Under the pieces are notes generated by a model. That model was not told the origin of the DNA, made no database searches, and worked only from the letters and a program-made list of their open reading frames with translations. Shown one piece after another: positions 8,448-17,759 of a DNA stretch of 64,000 nucleotides; position 1 is the stretch's first letter, and every line of letters begins with the position of its first letter. Where the stretch lies: NCBI RefSeq assembly GCF_012931685.1, contig NZ_JABANC010000005.1, positions 124,001-188,000 on the forward strand, given 5' to 3'. Both the position numbers and the translations under genes were made by a program. The stretch comes from Hanstruepera ponticola. GTDB taxonomy: Bacteria; Bacteroidota; Bacteroidia; Flavobacteriales; Flavobacteriaceae.

Positions 8448-10184
8448 ATGAAAGCAAATGTTATGCTCTTTATCTTTTACCTATTAAGCATGTATGGTTT
8501 TTCACAAACCTATATTACTAATGTAACTATTGTTGATGTTGAAAAGAAAAAGCTAATCGAAAATCAAACCGTTGTAATTACAGACGATAAAATTTCAAAT
8601 ATTCAATCTAATAAAAAAGTAAAAATTCCTGAAAACGCTACTGTTATTGACGCTACTGGGAAGTTTATAGTACCAGGTCTCGTTGATGCTCATGTTCACT
8701 TTTTTCAGAATGGCGGATTGTATGCACGACCTGATGTCATTGATTTAAGAGGTGAACAACCTCATAAGGATGAAATAGAACTTTCAAAAAACAATATAGA
8801 AATCCATTCAAAATTATATGTACGTAATGGCATAACAACCGTTATTGACGTAGGAGCGACTTACAATTTATTAAACAAAAGACGCGATTACAAGGATAAT
8901 CCATTGGCTCCTAATATTTACATGACAGGTCCTTTATTAACCACATACGAACCTGCAGTATATAATAATCTCGATAAAGACGAACCGTTTAGTTTGGTAA
9001 AAACAGTAGATGATGGTATAAAAATGGTTCAAAATCAATTACAATACAAACCAGACTTTATTAAAATCTGGTATATCGTGGGAGCCGATGGTTTAGATAC
9101 CGAAACCAGCGCACGAAAAAACCTACCAATAATAAAAGCAATAATTGAAGAATCGCACAAAAACAATTTAAAAGTTGCTGTTCATGCTACTCAAAGAATC
9201 ACTGCTCAATTAGCGGTGGAAAATGGAGCTGATTTTTTGGTTCATAGTGTTGATGATGAATTAATAACAACTGATTTCGCTAACCTCCTTAAAAAGAACA
9301 ACACAATTTTATGTCCAACACTTATTGTGCATGACAGATATAACAAAACATTTACTCAAGATTTTGATTATAGCAATCATGAATTAACAGCATCTAACCC
9401 CTACCAACTAGGTACTTTAATGGATTTGGCACATCTGGAAAACAAACAACTTACAGATGGTTATAAAAACGCGATGAAATCGGAGCAGAATAAGTCACGA
9501 GCAGAACAAATGAACGCTACAATGATAACCAATTTAAAGACATTAGTTGATGCAGGTGTTACCATTGCTACAGGAACCGATGCTGGAAATATTGGAACAT
9601 TGCATGCCTCATCATATCTAGCCGAATTGCAAGCTATGCAAACCGGTGGCATGACTAATTGGCAAATATTAGAAGCATCAACAATTAATGGTGCAAAAAT
9701 TTTAGGTAAAGAATCCGAATATGGAACTGTAAGTATTGGTAAAAAGGCAAATCTTATTATACTGGATTCTAATCCAATAACAGATATTAATAATCTAACC
9801 ACAATACATCAAGTAATCAATAAAGGAAAAGTATTAGAACTAAATGACATCATAAAAGATACACCTGAAGCTTTGGCGCAAAGACAATTAAACGCTTACA
9901 ACGCCAGAAACATTAAAGCCTTTTTAGAACCTTATGCAGATGATGTTGAAGTGTATACATTTCCTAATCAATTAATGTTTAAAGGTAAAGATCTCATGCG
10001 CGGTAGTTACGCTCAAATGTTTAAAAACACTCCAAATTTGCATTGCGAGTTAGAAAACAGAATTATTCAAGGTAATGTAGTTATAGATGAAGAGCGCGTT
10101 CAATTTGGAGAAAGGATAATTGAAGCCACAGCTATATATCATATTGAAAAGGGTAAAATACAGAAAGTTTATTTTATAAATTAA
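8448..10184 (+). CDS. Exported amidohydrolase fused to a C-terminal NTF2-like domain
   Basis: 578 aa. A signal peptide (residues 1-19, ending GFSQ) is followed by an imidazolonepropionase-like amidohydrolase: H82 and H84 in VDAHVHF, K206 in FIKIW (likely carboxylated metal ligand), H246, H266 and D378 in GTDAGN form the binuclear metal site. The last roughly 110 residues (from EALAQRQLNAYNARNIKAFL) are a SnoaL/NTF2-like domain, an uncommon addition. Related enzymes hydrolyse cyclic amides or peptides such as Xaa-Pro. The substrate is unknown; proximity to a proline peptidase-like lipoprotein may hint at peptide breakdown. Confidence 0.85.
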   Translation: MKANVMLFIFYLLSMYGFSQTYITNVTIVDVEKKKLIENQTVVITDDKISNIQSNKKVKIPENATVIDATGKFIVPGLVDAHVHFFQNGGLYARPDVIDLRGEQPHKDEIELSKNNIEIHSKLYVRNGITTVIDVGATYNLLNKRRDYKDNPLAPNIYMTGPLLTTYEPAVYNNLDKDEPFSLVKTVDDGIKMVQNQLQYKPDFIKIWYIVGADGLDTETSARKNLPIIKAIIEESHKNNLKVAVHATQRITAQLAVENGADFLVHSVDDELITTDFANLLKKNNTILCPTLIVHDRYNKTFTQDFDYSNHELTASNPYQLGTLMDLAHLENKQLTDGYKNAMKSEQNKSRAEQMNATMITNLKTLVDAGVTIATGTDAGNIGTLHASSYLAELQAMQTGGMTNWQILEASTINGAKILGKESEYGTVSIGKKANLIILDSNPITDINNLTTIHQVINKGKVLELNDIIKDTPEALAQRQLNAYNARNIKAFLEPYADDVEVYTFPNQLMFKGKDLMRGSYAQMFKNTPNLHCELENRIIQGNVVIDEERVQFGERIIEATAIYHIEKGKIQKVYFIN

Positions 10185-10191
10185 ACTGAAT

Positions 10192-11385
10192 ATGATGAAC
10201 AAAATAAAATCAACTAGAATAGAATCCATAGACATCTTAAGAGGTCTTGTTATGATAATTATGGCGTTGGATCATGTAAGAGATTACACAAATGTGGGTT
10301 ATGTATTTGGAGATCCAACCAATATGGATACTACAACACCTTCTCTATTTTTTACAAGATGGATTACGCATTTTTGCGCACCTGTTTTTGTGTTTCTAGC
10401 TGGAACATCAGCTTTTCTATACGGATCAAAAAAATCCTCTAAAAGCACATTATCAAAGTTCTTATTCACTCGAGGCCTGTGGCTCATTTTTATCGAATTA
10501 ACAATAGTAAACTTTGCTTGGACATTTGATTTTAATTTAGATCTCCATATTTTTCAAGTTATCTGGGCTATTGGCATTTGTATGGTGCTACTAGCCGCAT
10601 TAATTTATTTACCTAAAAAAGTACTTTTAGTACTCGGTCTAATAATAGTATTTGGGCATAATGCGCTTGATGGAATAACCATGCAAGGCAACGACCCTTT
10701 AGCTATTTTATGGTACTTAATACATCAACAAAATTTCGTTATACTAAATGGTGGTGAAAGTGTGCTATTTATTGCCTACCCTATTCTACCATGGTTAGGA
10801 ATCATGATTCTAGGATATTGCTTTGGACATTTTTACACTCGTGATTTTAATGTCCAGTTAAGAAAAAAATGGTTGCTTATTTTAGGTTTTGCGTCCATAG
10901 CTCTTTTTGTGGTATTGCGATATATTAATGTTTATGGTGATTTAGTGCCATGGAGTGTTCAAAAGGATTCTACTTTTACCTTTTTATCATTTATTAATAC
11001 TGCAAAGTATCCACCTTCATTGCTTTACACATTAATGACTTTAGGTCCAGCTATGTTATTTTTATATAGTATTGAATCTGTAAAAAATGCTATTACTAAT
11101 GTATTAGTTGTCATTGGTCGTGTGCCTTTCTTCTATTATATTTTACACTTATATCTTATTCATCTAATTGGCTTAATTGGGCTGAATATTTTAGGTGAAA
11201 ATTGGAGAGAATTAATTTTAACCCCAACACGCTTCACCAGTGGCTATTTAGCTGATAAAGGTTTTGACCTATGGGTAACATACGTGGTTTGGCTTATTGT
11301 TGTAGTCGTTCTATATCCATTCTGTAAAATGTTTATGAGATATAAAGCCAATAATCGAGATAAATGGTGGTTGAGTTATTTGTAA
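10192..11385 (+). CDS. DUF1624/HGSNAT-like membrane acyltransferase
   Basis: 397 aa, about ten hydrophobic segments. The opening RIESIDILRGLVMIIMALDHVRDY is the hallmark of the DUF1624 / heparan-alpha-glucosaminide N-acetyltransferase-like family, with the conserved LDHVRDY histidine. Human HGSNAT carries acetyl from acetyl-CoA across a membrane onto glucosamine; bacterial members are largely uncharacterised. Seven bases separate it from the amidohydrolase gene. Start is the first ATG of ATGATGAAC; the second is equally possible. Confidence 0.82.
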   Translation: MMNKIKSTRIESIDILRGLVMIIMALDHVRDYTNVGYVFGDPTNMDTTTPSLFFTRWITHFCAPVFVFLAGTSAFLYGSKKSSKSTLSKFLFTRGLWLIFIELTIVNFAWTFDFNLDLHIFQVIWAIGICMVLLAALIYLPKKVLLVLGLIIVFGHNALDGITMQGNDPLAILWYLIHQQNFVILNGGESVLFIAYPILPWLGIMILGYCFGHFYTRDFNVQLRKKWLLILGFASIALFVVLRYINVYGDLVPWSVQKDSTFTFLSFINTAKYPPSLLYTLMTLGPAMLFLYSIESVKNAITNVLVVIGRVPFFYYILHLYLIHLIGLIGLNILGENWRELILTPTRFTSGYLADKGFDLWVTYVVWLIVVVVLYPFCKMFMRYKANNRDKWWLSYL

Positions 11386-11419
11386 TAAAATAACTTAATG
11401 ATTATAAAACTTTTACTAA

Positions 11420-11806
11420 ATGACATATTTTTCAAAAAATCTATTTTTTAGTTTCATAACAGTGATGATGATCACTTATAGTAGTTGTAAAAAAACTCAA
11501 GACTTGCCAGATCCTCTGGAGGCTGGATGGAACAACAAATCTGTTTGCGAAGTTATTGAAGACAGCCCGAAATTACGTGTATTAAAATGTACCTTTCCGC
11601 CAGGTGTTGGCCACGAAAGACATTATCATGATGCTCATTTTGGCTACACTGTTTCAGGAAGCACCTTTAGAATAAAAGACACTACAGGTGTTAGAGAAGT
11701 ATATGTGCCATCAGGCAGCAGTTTTTCAAACGATAGAATAGATTGGCATGAAGTTTTAAATATAGGAGATAGCACAGCTGTTTTTTTAATAATTGAACCT
11801 AAATAG
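11420..11806 (+). CDS. Cupin-domain lipoprotein
   Basis: 128 aa. A signal peptide ends in YSSC, giving a likely lipoprotein. The remaining about 105 residues are a single cupin barrel: motif 1 PPGVGHERHYHDAHFGYTVSG contains the metal-binding histidines and motif 2 centres on WHEVLN. Small cupins of this type bind metals and may isomerise or oxidise small molecules; nothing specifies the substrate here. The next gene starts two bases after its stop, suggesting one transcript. Confidence 0.78.
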   Translation: MTYFSKNLFFSFITVMMITYSSCKKTQDLPDPLEAGWNNKSVCEVIEDSPKLRVLKCTFPPGVGHERHYHDAHFGYTVSGSTFRIKDTTGVREVYVPSGSSFSNDRIDWHEVLNIGDSTAVFLIIEPK

Positions 11807-11807
11807 G

Positions 11808-12626
11808 ATGATTAAATTCTTTCGAAAAATCCGCCAAAATATGATAAAAGAAAATCGTGCTAGTAAATACCTACTTTACGCCATAGGTGAAATTATTTTA
11901 GTTGTAATTGGTATTTTAATTGCACTTCAAATTAATACTTGGAATCAAAAACGACTGGAAAGAGAACAGGAGGTCAAAATACTTAGCTCATTAAAAAAAG
12001 AATATATTGATAACTTGAGTCAATTAAATGACAAAGTTTTCATTAGAAAAAAAATTATCTATTCAGCCAATCAATTAATAGAAATAATCGATAACGAAAA
12101 TCTTGAAACTCAATCTATTGATAGCATTGAAACTCACATTGGTACAACAACAATATTTCCTACCTTTAATGCTATAAGTGGCGTTACTAATGATATACTG
12201 AATTCTGGCAAACTTCATCTTATTGAAGATAATGAATTACGAATTTCACTATCTAATTGGTCTGGTGATGTTGATCAGGTTACTGAAATGGAGACCGCAC
12301 TGTTAAATTATTATTTTAATTCTTATCAGCCCTTTTTAGTTGAAAATATTCAATTAAGAAATAGTTTTAATGCCATGCTATCGCTTGCAAACTTGACAGA
12401 AAAATTCAACTTAAATAAATCTGTAGAAAATGTAAAAAGTATAGACGGTTCAAAAAAGATTTTTGAATATGAATCTATTTTTAATAACGAGAATTTTGAG
12501 GATTACCTTGTTACTATTTTGACATATTCTCGAGTGGCAAACATTCAATGTGAAGGCTTAAAACTTAAAATCACTAATAATTTAAAACGCATCGACAATG
12601 CCTTATTAAATAATAATAATGATTAA
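11808..12626 (+). CDS. DUF6090 family membrane protein (first copy)
   Basis: 272 aa from the ATG at 11808; a TTG start 15 bp earlier would overlap the cupin gene. The N-terminus MIKFFRKIRQNMIKENRASK, then GEIILVVIGILIALQIN, is the conserved basic amphipathic segment plus single membrane helix of DUF6090 proteins, common in Flavobacteriaceae and of unknown function. The rest is helical and charged, predicted to lie outside or along the membrane. The next gene is a diverged paralogue and overlaps it by 8 bp. Confidence 0.82.
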   Translation: MIKFFRKIRQNMIKENRASKYLLYAIGEIILVVIGILIALQINTWNQKRLEREQEVKILSSLKKEYIDNLSQLNDKVFIRKKIIYSANQLIEIIDNENLETQSIDSIETHIGTTTIFPTFNAISGVTNDILNSGKLHLIEDNELRISLSNWSGDVDQVTEMETALLNYYFNSYQPFLVENIQLRNSFNAMLSLANLTEKFNLNKSVENVKSIDGSKKIFEYESIFNNENFEDYLVTILTYSRVANIQCEGLKLKITNNLKRIDNALLNNNND

Positions 12627-13389
12627 ATTCTTTCGAAAAATCCGTCAAAATATGATACAAGAAAATCGGGCAAGTAAATACATGCTATATGCTGTAGGTG
12701 AAATAATTCTGGTTGTAATTGGAATTTTAATTGCATTACAGATAAACAATACAAACGAAGCTAAAAAAGAACGAGCAAAAGAACTCAATTATTTAAAAAA
12801 CATTAAAACCGATTTAAATCTTACTATTACAGAATTAGATTTATTTATTTCTACACGTAATTCACAAATTGAAGCTGCAAAAAGAATAATTGAACATTTT
12901 GATGGTAAACCAATTGAAGATTATAATGCCTTTAATAAAGACATTGTTGACATTTATACTTGGCAACGTTTTTTCCTAATTGATAATACGTTTCAAGAGT
13001 TAACTAATTCAGGAAATCTTGCCATAATTTCTAATGATTCCATTAAGAATGCTCTACTCACCATGCAAACTATCTATAAAAAAATAAAATATAATGAGGA
13101 CCACTTTAGATATGATGCCGAAGTAACGTTGTATGAACCTTCTTATGACATGCTGGATATATATCCCATATCTAAAAACTACTTTTACCAAGTCACCAAT
13201 GGCAACATGGGTGAACTTGTAGAATTAAAAAAAGAAGATTTCGCTTTGATGCTTACTGATTTAAAACAGAAAAATGGGTTTGCATTTGCTATTCTTGAGT
13301 TTACAACCATGAATATGGGATTTAATGACATGAAAGTGAAATCACAAGAATTAATTCGTCAAATTGATGCCGAAATCAAGAAAGATTAA
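12619..13389 (+). CDS. DUF6090 family membrane protein (second copy)
   Basis: 256 aa. Its N-terminus (MIKFFRKIRQNMIQENRASK and the following membrane helix) is almost identical to the preceding gene, while the remaining about 200 residues have diverged strongly. This fits tandem duplication with strong conservation or gene conversion only over the membrane anchor. Function unknown. It closes the long plus-strand run beginning near 2.1 kb. Confidence 0.82.
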   Translation: MIKFFRKIRQNMIQENRASKYMLYAVGEIILVVIGILIALQINNTNEAKKERAKELNYLKNIKTDLNLTITELDLFISTRNSQIEAAKRIIEHFDGKPIEDYNAFNKDIVDIYTWQRFFLIDNTFQELTNSGNLAIISNDSIKNALLTMQTIYKKIKYNEDHFRYDAEVTLYEPSYDMLDIYPISKNYFYQVTNGNMGELVELKKEDFALMLTDLKQKNGFAFAILEFTTMNMGFNDMKVKSQELIRQIDAEIKKD

Positions 13390-13456
13390 TGCAATCATGA
13401 TGTCATAATTATTAGTTAAACCGACTGAAATATTCTTTAAAATAGAGCAAAGAAAG

Positions 13457-13464
13457 TACCTTTG
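13457..13464 (+). promoter_or_regulatory. -7 promoter element of the 39-aa membrane peptide gene
   Basis: TACCTTTG matches TAnnTTTG and lies 15 bp before the ATG at 13480. This supports the tiny gene downstream being expressed on its own. Confidence 0.5.
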
Positions 13465-13479
13465 TAGCAAATAATTGTT

Positions 13480-13599
13480 ATGGACGGTTTTAGTATAGTC
13501 ATGGTTTTTGCCATTATCCTTTTCGCTAGATTAGGGGTGAGACTAGTGACTAAATATCTGCAAATGAAACGTGAAGAGCAAGAAGAAAATCAATCGTAG
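13480..13599 (+). CDS. 39-aa single-pass membrane peptide
   Basis: A short frame beginning MDGFSIVMVFAIILFARLGV gives one hydrophobic helix (residues 4-20) followed by a basic then acidic tail (KYLQMKREEQEENQS). It has its own TAnnTTTG promoter motif, and its stop codon abuts the stop of the convergent VOC gene with no gap. The positive-charge distribution suggests the N-terminus is outside and the tail cytoplasmic. No family is recognised; small single-pass proteins of this kind often attach to larger membrane complexes. Confidence 0.55.
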   Translation: MDGFSIVMVFAIILFARLGVRLVTKYLQMKREEQEENQS

Positions 13600-13980
13600 T
13601 TATTGTAATTCCTGATAAAAAGTTAGTCCGTTTTTATATAAATCATAAAATGCAAACTCTTTTGTTTGCCAAGCTGTTTCACGTATAGCTGTATTTTCGT
13701 GAAAAACATCTTTTGATGTGTATTCTTCAAACAATAATTCAATATTTTGAGTAACTATTCTTAACATGGGTCTATCAATACTATTCTCCCATTCTTTTGC
13801 ATCATGCCATTGCAGGTGAATCTCAATATCGTCCCGACGCACACCAGCATATGTGGGATTTTTAGAATCATTTGCAAATGCAATCTTAAAACCTAATTTG
13901 TTGACATAAAACGATAAGGCTTCTACTACATTTTGCACTGGCAAAACGGGATGTATTTGGTGCAAATGTGCTTTTCCCAT
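13600..13980 (-). CDS. VOC/glyoxalase superfamily protein
   Basis: 126 aa. HPVLPVQNVVEALSFYVNKLGF and the later LFEEY...FAFYDLYKNGLTFYQE match the beta-alpha-beta-beta-beta repeats of bleomycin-resistance/glyoxalase-like (VOC) proteins. Metal ligands are not clearly conserved, and many such proteins bind hydrophobic drugs or small metabolites rather than catalyse. Its ATG overlaps the stop of the DinB-like gene by one base (TAATG), so it is the last gene of the 16.7-13.6 kb minus-strand operon. Confidence 0.78.
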   Translation of the reverse strand: MGKAHLHQIHPVLPVQNVVEALSFYVNKLGFKIAFANDSKNPTYAGVRRDDIEIHLQWHDAKEWENSIDRPMLRIVTQNIELLFEEYTSKDVFHENTAIRETAWQTKEFAFYDLYKNGLTFYQELQ

Positions 13981-14558
13981 TACTCTCTTAATTTACCGCT
14001 AAAAACACTCACTTTCGAATTAAACGGATTCCCAGATGAACGCCTTAATAAAACCAGTTGACCACAATGCCAAACAGCATCCTCAATTGGACCATTTATT
14101 TGATTCCAAAATGGTATTTCACGATCTCCAAATACTATTTTAAACTGGCTAATATCATCACTGGTTCTTAAAATATCCGCAGCTGTTTTAAAGTTGAATA
14201 AAGTTGCTTTTCGCATAGCCTCAAAACTCAATTCTTCCTCATCCTCTTTTTTATTGTTATCCTTTTTTAAGGTTGAATTAACTATCATTTTTGAAAGTCC
14301 GTAAATGTGCTCAATAGTTTCCATAGAAGAGCGCGCATCATCATTAGGCTTAAAATCTAAATCTTCTTGACGCAAACCTTCAGTTGCCCAATAATAACGA
14401 AAACCCAATCCATCTATTGCTCGTGCTGCTACGGTTCCAGCAGTAAAAGTTTCTGGGTATTCAGGGATTTCGTAATAAGGCAGTTTATCTTCATCTGATT
14501 GTGAATAACCAGAAGTAAAAGCTAAAACTAAAATAGTAGTAAAAACAGTCTTCATCAT
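13980..14558 (-). CDS. Exported DinB-like helical protein
   Basis: 192 aa with a signal peptide (residues 1-19, GYSQ end). The helical body has histidines in METIEHIYG and in AVWHCGQLVLLRR, the spacing of the DinB/YfiT metal-binding four-helix fold. Most DinB proteins are cytoplasmic thiol-transferase-like enzymes, so the export signal is notable, though secreted versions occur in Bacteroidota. It overlaps the upstream T9SS gene by 4 bp (ATGA). Confidence 0.72.
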   Translation of the reverse strand: MMKTVFTTILVLAFTSGYSQSDEDKLPYYEIPEYPETFTAGTVAARAIDGLGFRYYWATEGLRQEDLDFKPNDDARSSMETIEHIYGLSKMIVNSTLKKDNNKKEDEEELSFEAMRKATLFNFKTAADILRTSDDISQFKIVFGDREIPFWNQINGPIEDAVWHCGQLVLLRRSSGNPFNSKVSVFSGKLRE

Positions 14559-15256
14559 TGTTTGATTATTTTTTTAATTTCTTTCCTATAATTATTTCCA
14601 TCAAAAACAAAGAAGTAAACACCTGGTTTCAAATCTGATACACTAATTACCAATTCATTTTGATCTACAGTTTCCGAAAACATGAGCTGACCTTTAATAT
14701 TGTAAACATTAACATTCAAGCTTTGACTATTATGTTTTTCTATAACTAGTTCATTAACTACTGGATTAGGGTAGGTTTTAATTTCAGATAGCTTAAACTC
14801 ATTAACATGAAGTCTGGCACTACCGTAAATGGCTTGATCACCATTAGCGCTAGTGACAACTAATACATTGGTATCAGATTCCATTGTAATCTCATAAGAA
14901 AACAGATTTTCTTGATTACTAAAGTAAAAATTGAAATACATAGATTCATAGACACTATTTTCAGTCAATCCACAAGTACTTAAAGTTTGATATAACTCTA
15001 TAAAGGAGAAACTACTTGATGAATCATCAAAACTCAAATTACCAGTTAAACTATTACACATTTCAGAGTTAAAGTCATAAGGTTCAATTAAAAAATCTAA
15101 TGTAATATCTGTAATTTCTGCATTCACTGGAGGAATGTTGTCTTCGCCATTAATAATGACATTTTGCAAATACCATGTGTTATCATCAAGTTCTGGTGAC
15201 TGGGTAAAGCCTTTAAATGAAATCAGGAATAATAATGCGAGTAGAAATTTATTCAT
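14555..15256 (-). CDS. Secreted protein with type IX secretion C-terminal sorting domain
   Basis: 233 aa. An N-terminal signal peptide (FKGFTQ end) is followed by an immunoglobulin- or lipocalin-like beta region of unknown function. The last about 75 residues (KTYPNPVVNELVIEK..., YNIKGQLMFSE, DLKPGVYFFVFDG, then a basic end) form a type A CTD, the signal for export across the outer membrane by the type IX system of Bacteroidota. It lies five bases after the M28 peptidase gene and overlaps the DinB-like gene, so all are probably one operon. Substrate or partner unknown. Confidence 0.82.
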   Translation of the reverse strand: MNKFLLALLFLISFKGFTQSPELDDNTWYLQNVIINGEDNIPPVNAEITDITLDFLIEPYDFNSEMCNSLTGNLSFDDSSSSFSFIELYQTLSTCGLTENSVYESMYFNFYFSNQENLFSYEITMESDTNVLVVTSANGDQAIYGSARLHVNEFKLSEIKTYPNPVVNELVIEKHNSQSLNVNVYNIKGQLMFSETVDQNELVISVSDLKPGVYFFVFDGNNYRKEIKKIIKQ

Positions 15257-15260
15257 AATA

Positions 15261-16673
15261 TCAATCTTTTAACTCTTCATTATTTGAAATTGGTGAAATG
15301 CCATACTTATCAATTAAATACACCAAACTGGTCATGGTTGCTGCTCCTAATTCTAACTCCCTTTTATTGACATGCTCAAACGTATCATTGGCTGCATGAT
15401 GGTGATCAAAATAGCGTTGTGAATCTGGACGTAAACCTGCACAAACATTAGTATCGGTTTTTAATGGTCCAACATCGGCACCACTTCCTCCTTTTTCAAA
15501 ATAGTGAATCAAATACGGTTTGAATAAGCTTCTCCAACTTTCAATTTTATTAAAAACCGCATCGCTACAATCAAAACTAAAGCCACGAGGTGTAAAACCA
15601 CCAGCATCACTCTCTAAAGAAAAGATATGATTTTCACCCTTTTGTTTAGCAACTTCGGCATATTTGGTGGCACCACGCAAACCATTTTCTTCATTCATAA
15701 ATAACACCACACGAATACTGCGCTTTGGCTTGATACCGCTTTCCGTCAGCAAGCGTAATACATCCATAGATTGCACACAGCCAGCACCATCATCATGTGA
15801 ACCATCACCCAAATCCCATGAGTCTAAATGGCCACCAACAATAATATATTCATTAGGAAATTCACTGCCAGTAATTTCACCAATAACGTTGTATGACTGG
15901 ACTTCTTTCATTTGCTGACAAGTTTGATTGAAAAAGAATTTCAAATTTTTATCCAATGCCAACATGCCACTTAACTTTTCTGCATCATTGGTACTTATTG
16001 CTGCTGAAGGAATACGTTGAGAGTTTGGTAAATCGCCATAACTCATACTACCAGTGTGTGGCAAATCATCTAAACGTAAATTCATTGAGCGCACAATAAC
16101 GCCAACTGCTCCAAGTTTACCTGCTTCCATTGCACCTGCATAACGTTGATTTACACAACCACCATAGGCTTCAAACGTTTGTATTAAGTCTGGTTGCATG
16201 GGTCTATTAAAAAACACAATTTTACCAGCTACTTTTTCTTTACCCAAAGCTTTAAGTTCATCAAAATCATTCACCTCAACAACTGGAGCTTTAACACCAC
16301 CATAAGGCGTAGCAATAGAACCTCCTAACGCACAAATATTAACGGTAGTTGTGGTTCCAGAACTGGCTTCAATAAAGGCATATTCTTTTGTGCCGCGAAC
16401 CCATTTTGGTACCATTACGGGTTGCAACCAAACTTTATCTAAACCTAATTTTTCGAGTTCCTCTTTGGTATATTGAACCGCTTTTTCGGCGTTTAGTGAA
16501 CCGGATAATCTTCCCCCAATTTGATTTGATAAGTAATCTAACCACTCATAGCTTTTACCATTAGTCAATGAAGTTGTATAAATTGTTCGTAAGGTTTCGG
16601 CGTCTGTTTGGGCTTGAATGTTAAGTGCAAACAATAAAAGTAGGAGCCAAATAGGTTGTTTCATGTTGTTCAT
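15261..16673 (-). CDS. M28 family zinc peptidase (carboxypeptidase Q-like), exported
   Basis: 470 aa. A signal peptide (WLLLLLFALNIQAQ) is followed by a peptidase domain interrupted by a PA insertion at about 100-250. Zinc ligands and catalytic acids are visible in GGHLDSWDLGDGSHDDGAG, FMNEENGLRG, ESDAGG and the late FDHHHAANDT. This is the M28 aminopeptidase/carboxypeptidase Q arrangement, cutting peptides in the periplasm or at the surface. It is the first gene of a four-gene operon with the T9SS, DinB-like and VOC genes. The second methionine (codon 4) is an alternative start. Confidence 0.9.
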   Translation of the reverse strand: MNNMKQPIWLLLLLFALNIQAQTDAETLRTIYTTSLTNGKSYEWLDYLSNQIGGRLSGSLNAEKAVQYTKEELEKLGLDKVWLQPVMVPKWVRGTKEYAFIEASSGTTTTVNICALGGSIATPYGGVKAPVVEVNDFDELKALGKEKVAGKIVFFNRPMQPDLIQTFEAYGGCVNQRYAGAMEAGKLGAVGVIVRSMNLRLDDLPHTGSMSYGDLPNSQRIPSAAISTNDAEKLSGMLALDKNLKFFFNQTCQQMKEVQSYNVIGEITGSEFPNEYIIVGGHLDSWDLGDGSHDDGAGCVQSMDVLRLLTESGIKPKRSIRVVLFMNEENGLRGATKYAEVAKQKGENHIFSLESDAGGFTPRGFSFDCSDAVFNKIESWRSLFKPYLIHYFEKGGSGADVGPLKTDTNVCAGLRPDSQRYFDHHHAANDTFEHVNKRELELGAATMTSLVYLIDKYGISPISNNEELKD

Positions 16674-16735
16674 TTTTAATTTAAAAATTAAAGATAGGTT
16701 TTATAATAGATTGCAGTTCTAAAAGAAACCTTAAT

Positions 16736-17614
16736 TTATTCATTTTTTAGTTGGTTTCTATAGGATTCCAAATTGGCTTTTATCTCATCATCTAATTCAG
16801 GTTCTTTAATATCTTTATAAGTCTTTAATGTGTCTAACAGAATTCTTGCTACTATATAGCGCGCTGTAGGTTTATCATCGGCAGGAATGGCATACCATGG
16901 CGCATGAGGTTTTGATGTTCTATTTAAAGCATCTTGATAACAGAATTGGTAATCATCCCAACGTTTACGTTCTTTCAAATCACCTGGTGAGAATTTCCAG
17001 TTTTTTTCAGGTTTGTCCAAACGTCTTAATAGCCTGTGTTTTTGTTCTTCTTTAGATAAATGTAGAAAGAACTTAAAAATTATGGTACCGTTTTCGGCTA
17101 TATGTCTTTCAAAATCATTGATTTGTTGAAAACGCCTATTCCAAAATTCATCATTCACATCGCTAAGGTCTTTGACATCAGGTAAATTTTCCCCTAGAAT
17201 ATATTCAGGATGAACACGTGTGACCAATACATTTTCATAATGGGTTCTATTAAAAACACCAAACTTACCTCGTGCTGGTAAGGCTATATAATGTCGCCAT
17301 AAATAATCATGTTTTAATTCAAGTTCTGTTGGAACCTTAAAACTATGAACCACAATTCCTCTAGCATTGAGCTCTTTAAAAACTTCACGTATCAAACTGT
17401 CTTTCCCTGCGGTATCCATACCTTGAATGCAAATTAGCACAGCATATTTCCCGTGAGCATACATGGCATTTTGGATTTTTGCCAAATCTTCACATACATC
17501 TTCTAATTCATTTTCAATTTTCTTTTTAGACGCCTCCAAATCTAAAGTTGTTGCTATATTTTGAAGTTGAATAGGTTGTTTGACTTTGAATTGGTTACTA
17601 TTAATATCTTTCAT
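16736..17614 (-). CDS. ppk2: Polyphosphate kinase 2 family protein
   Basis: 292 aa. Walker A is GMDTAGKDS (65-73), the KFGVFNRTHYENVLVTRVHPE stretch includes Walker B-side and lid residues, and HLSKEEQKHRLLRR is the arginine-rich lid. PPK2 enzymes transfer phosphate between polyphosphate and nucleotides in the cytoplasm. The sequence resembles single-domain class I/III types, which phosphorylate NDP or NMP with polyphosphate; the direction and base preference cannot be told. It is a single gene, placed after the terminator of the sigma-54 regulator operon. Confidence 0.9.
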   Translation of the reverse strand: MKDINSNQFKVKQPIQLQNIATTLDLEASKKKIENELEDVCEDLAKIQNAMYAHGKYAVLICIQGMDTAGKDSLIREVFKELNARGIVVHSFKVPTELELKHDYLWRHYIALPARGKFGVFNRTHYENVLVTRVHPEYILGENLPDVKDLSDVNDEFWNRRFQQINDFERHIAENGTIIFKFFLHLSKEEQKHRLLRRLDKPEKNWKFSPGDLKERKRWDDYQFCYQDALNRTSKPHAPWYAIPADDKPTARYIVARILLDTLKTYKDIKEPELDDEIKANLESYRNQLKNE

Positions 17615-17713
17615 GTGAGATTGTATATTATTTTATGAGATTGTTAAATATACAAATTCTAATTTTTTGATAGTCGTTGCTCGTTATTCATCATTTCAAT
17701 CACTATTCGATAT

Positions 17714-17743
17714 AAAAAAAGCACCTTTCCAGGTGCTTTTTTT
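17714..17743 (-). terminator. Intrinsic terminator after the sigma-54 regulator gene
   Basis: GCACCT (17721-17726), loop TTCC, AGGTGC (17731-17736), flanked by seven A before and T run after, so it can work in both directions. It lies 17 bp past the regulator stop and separates that operon from ppk2. Confidence 0.85.
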
Positions 17744-17759
17744 TAAATTATTTCGTTGT

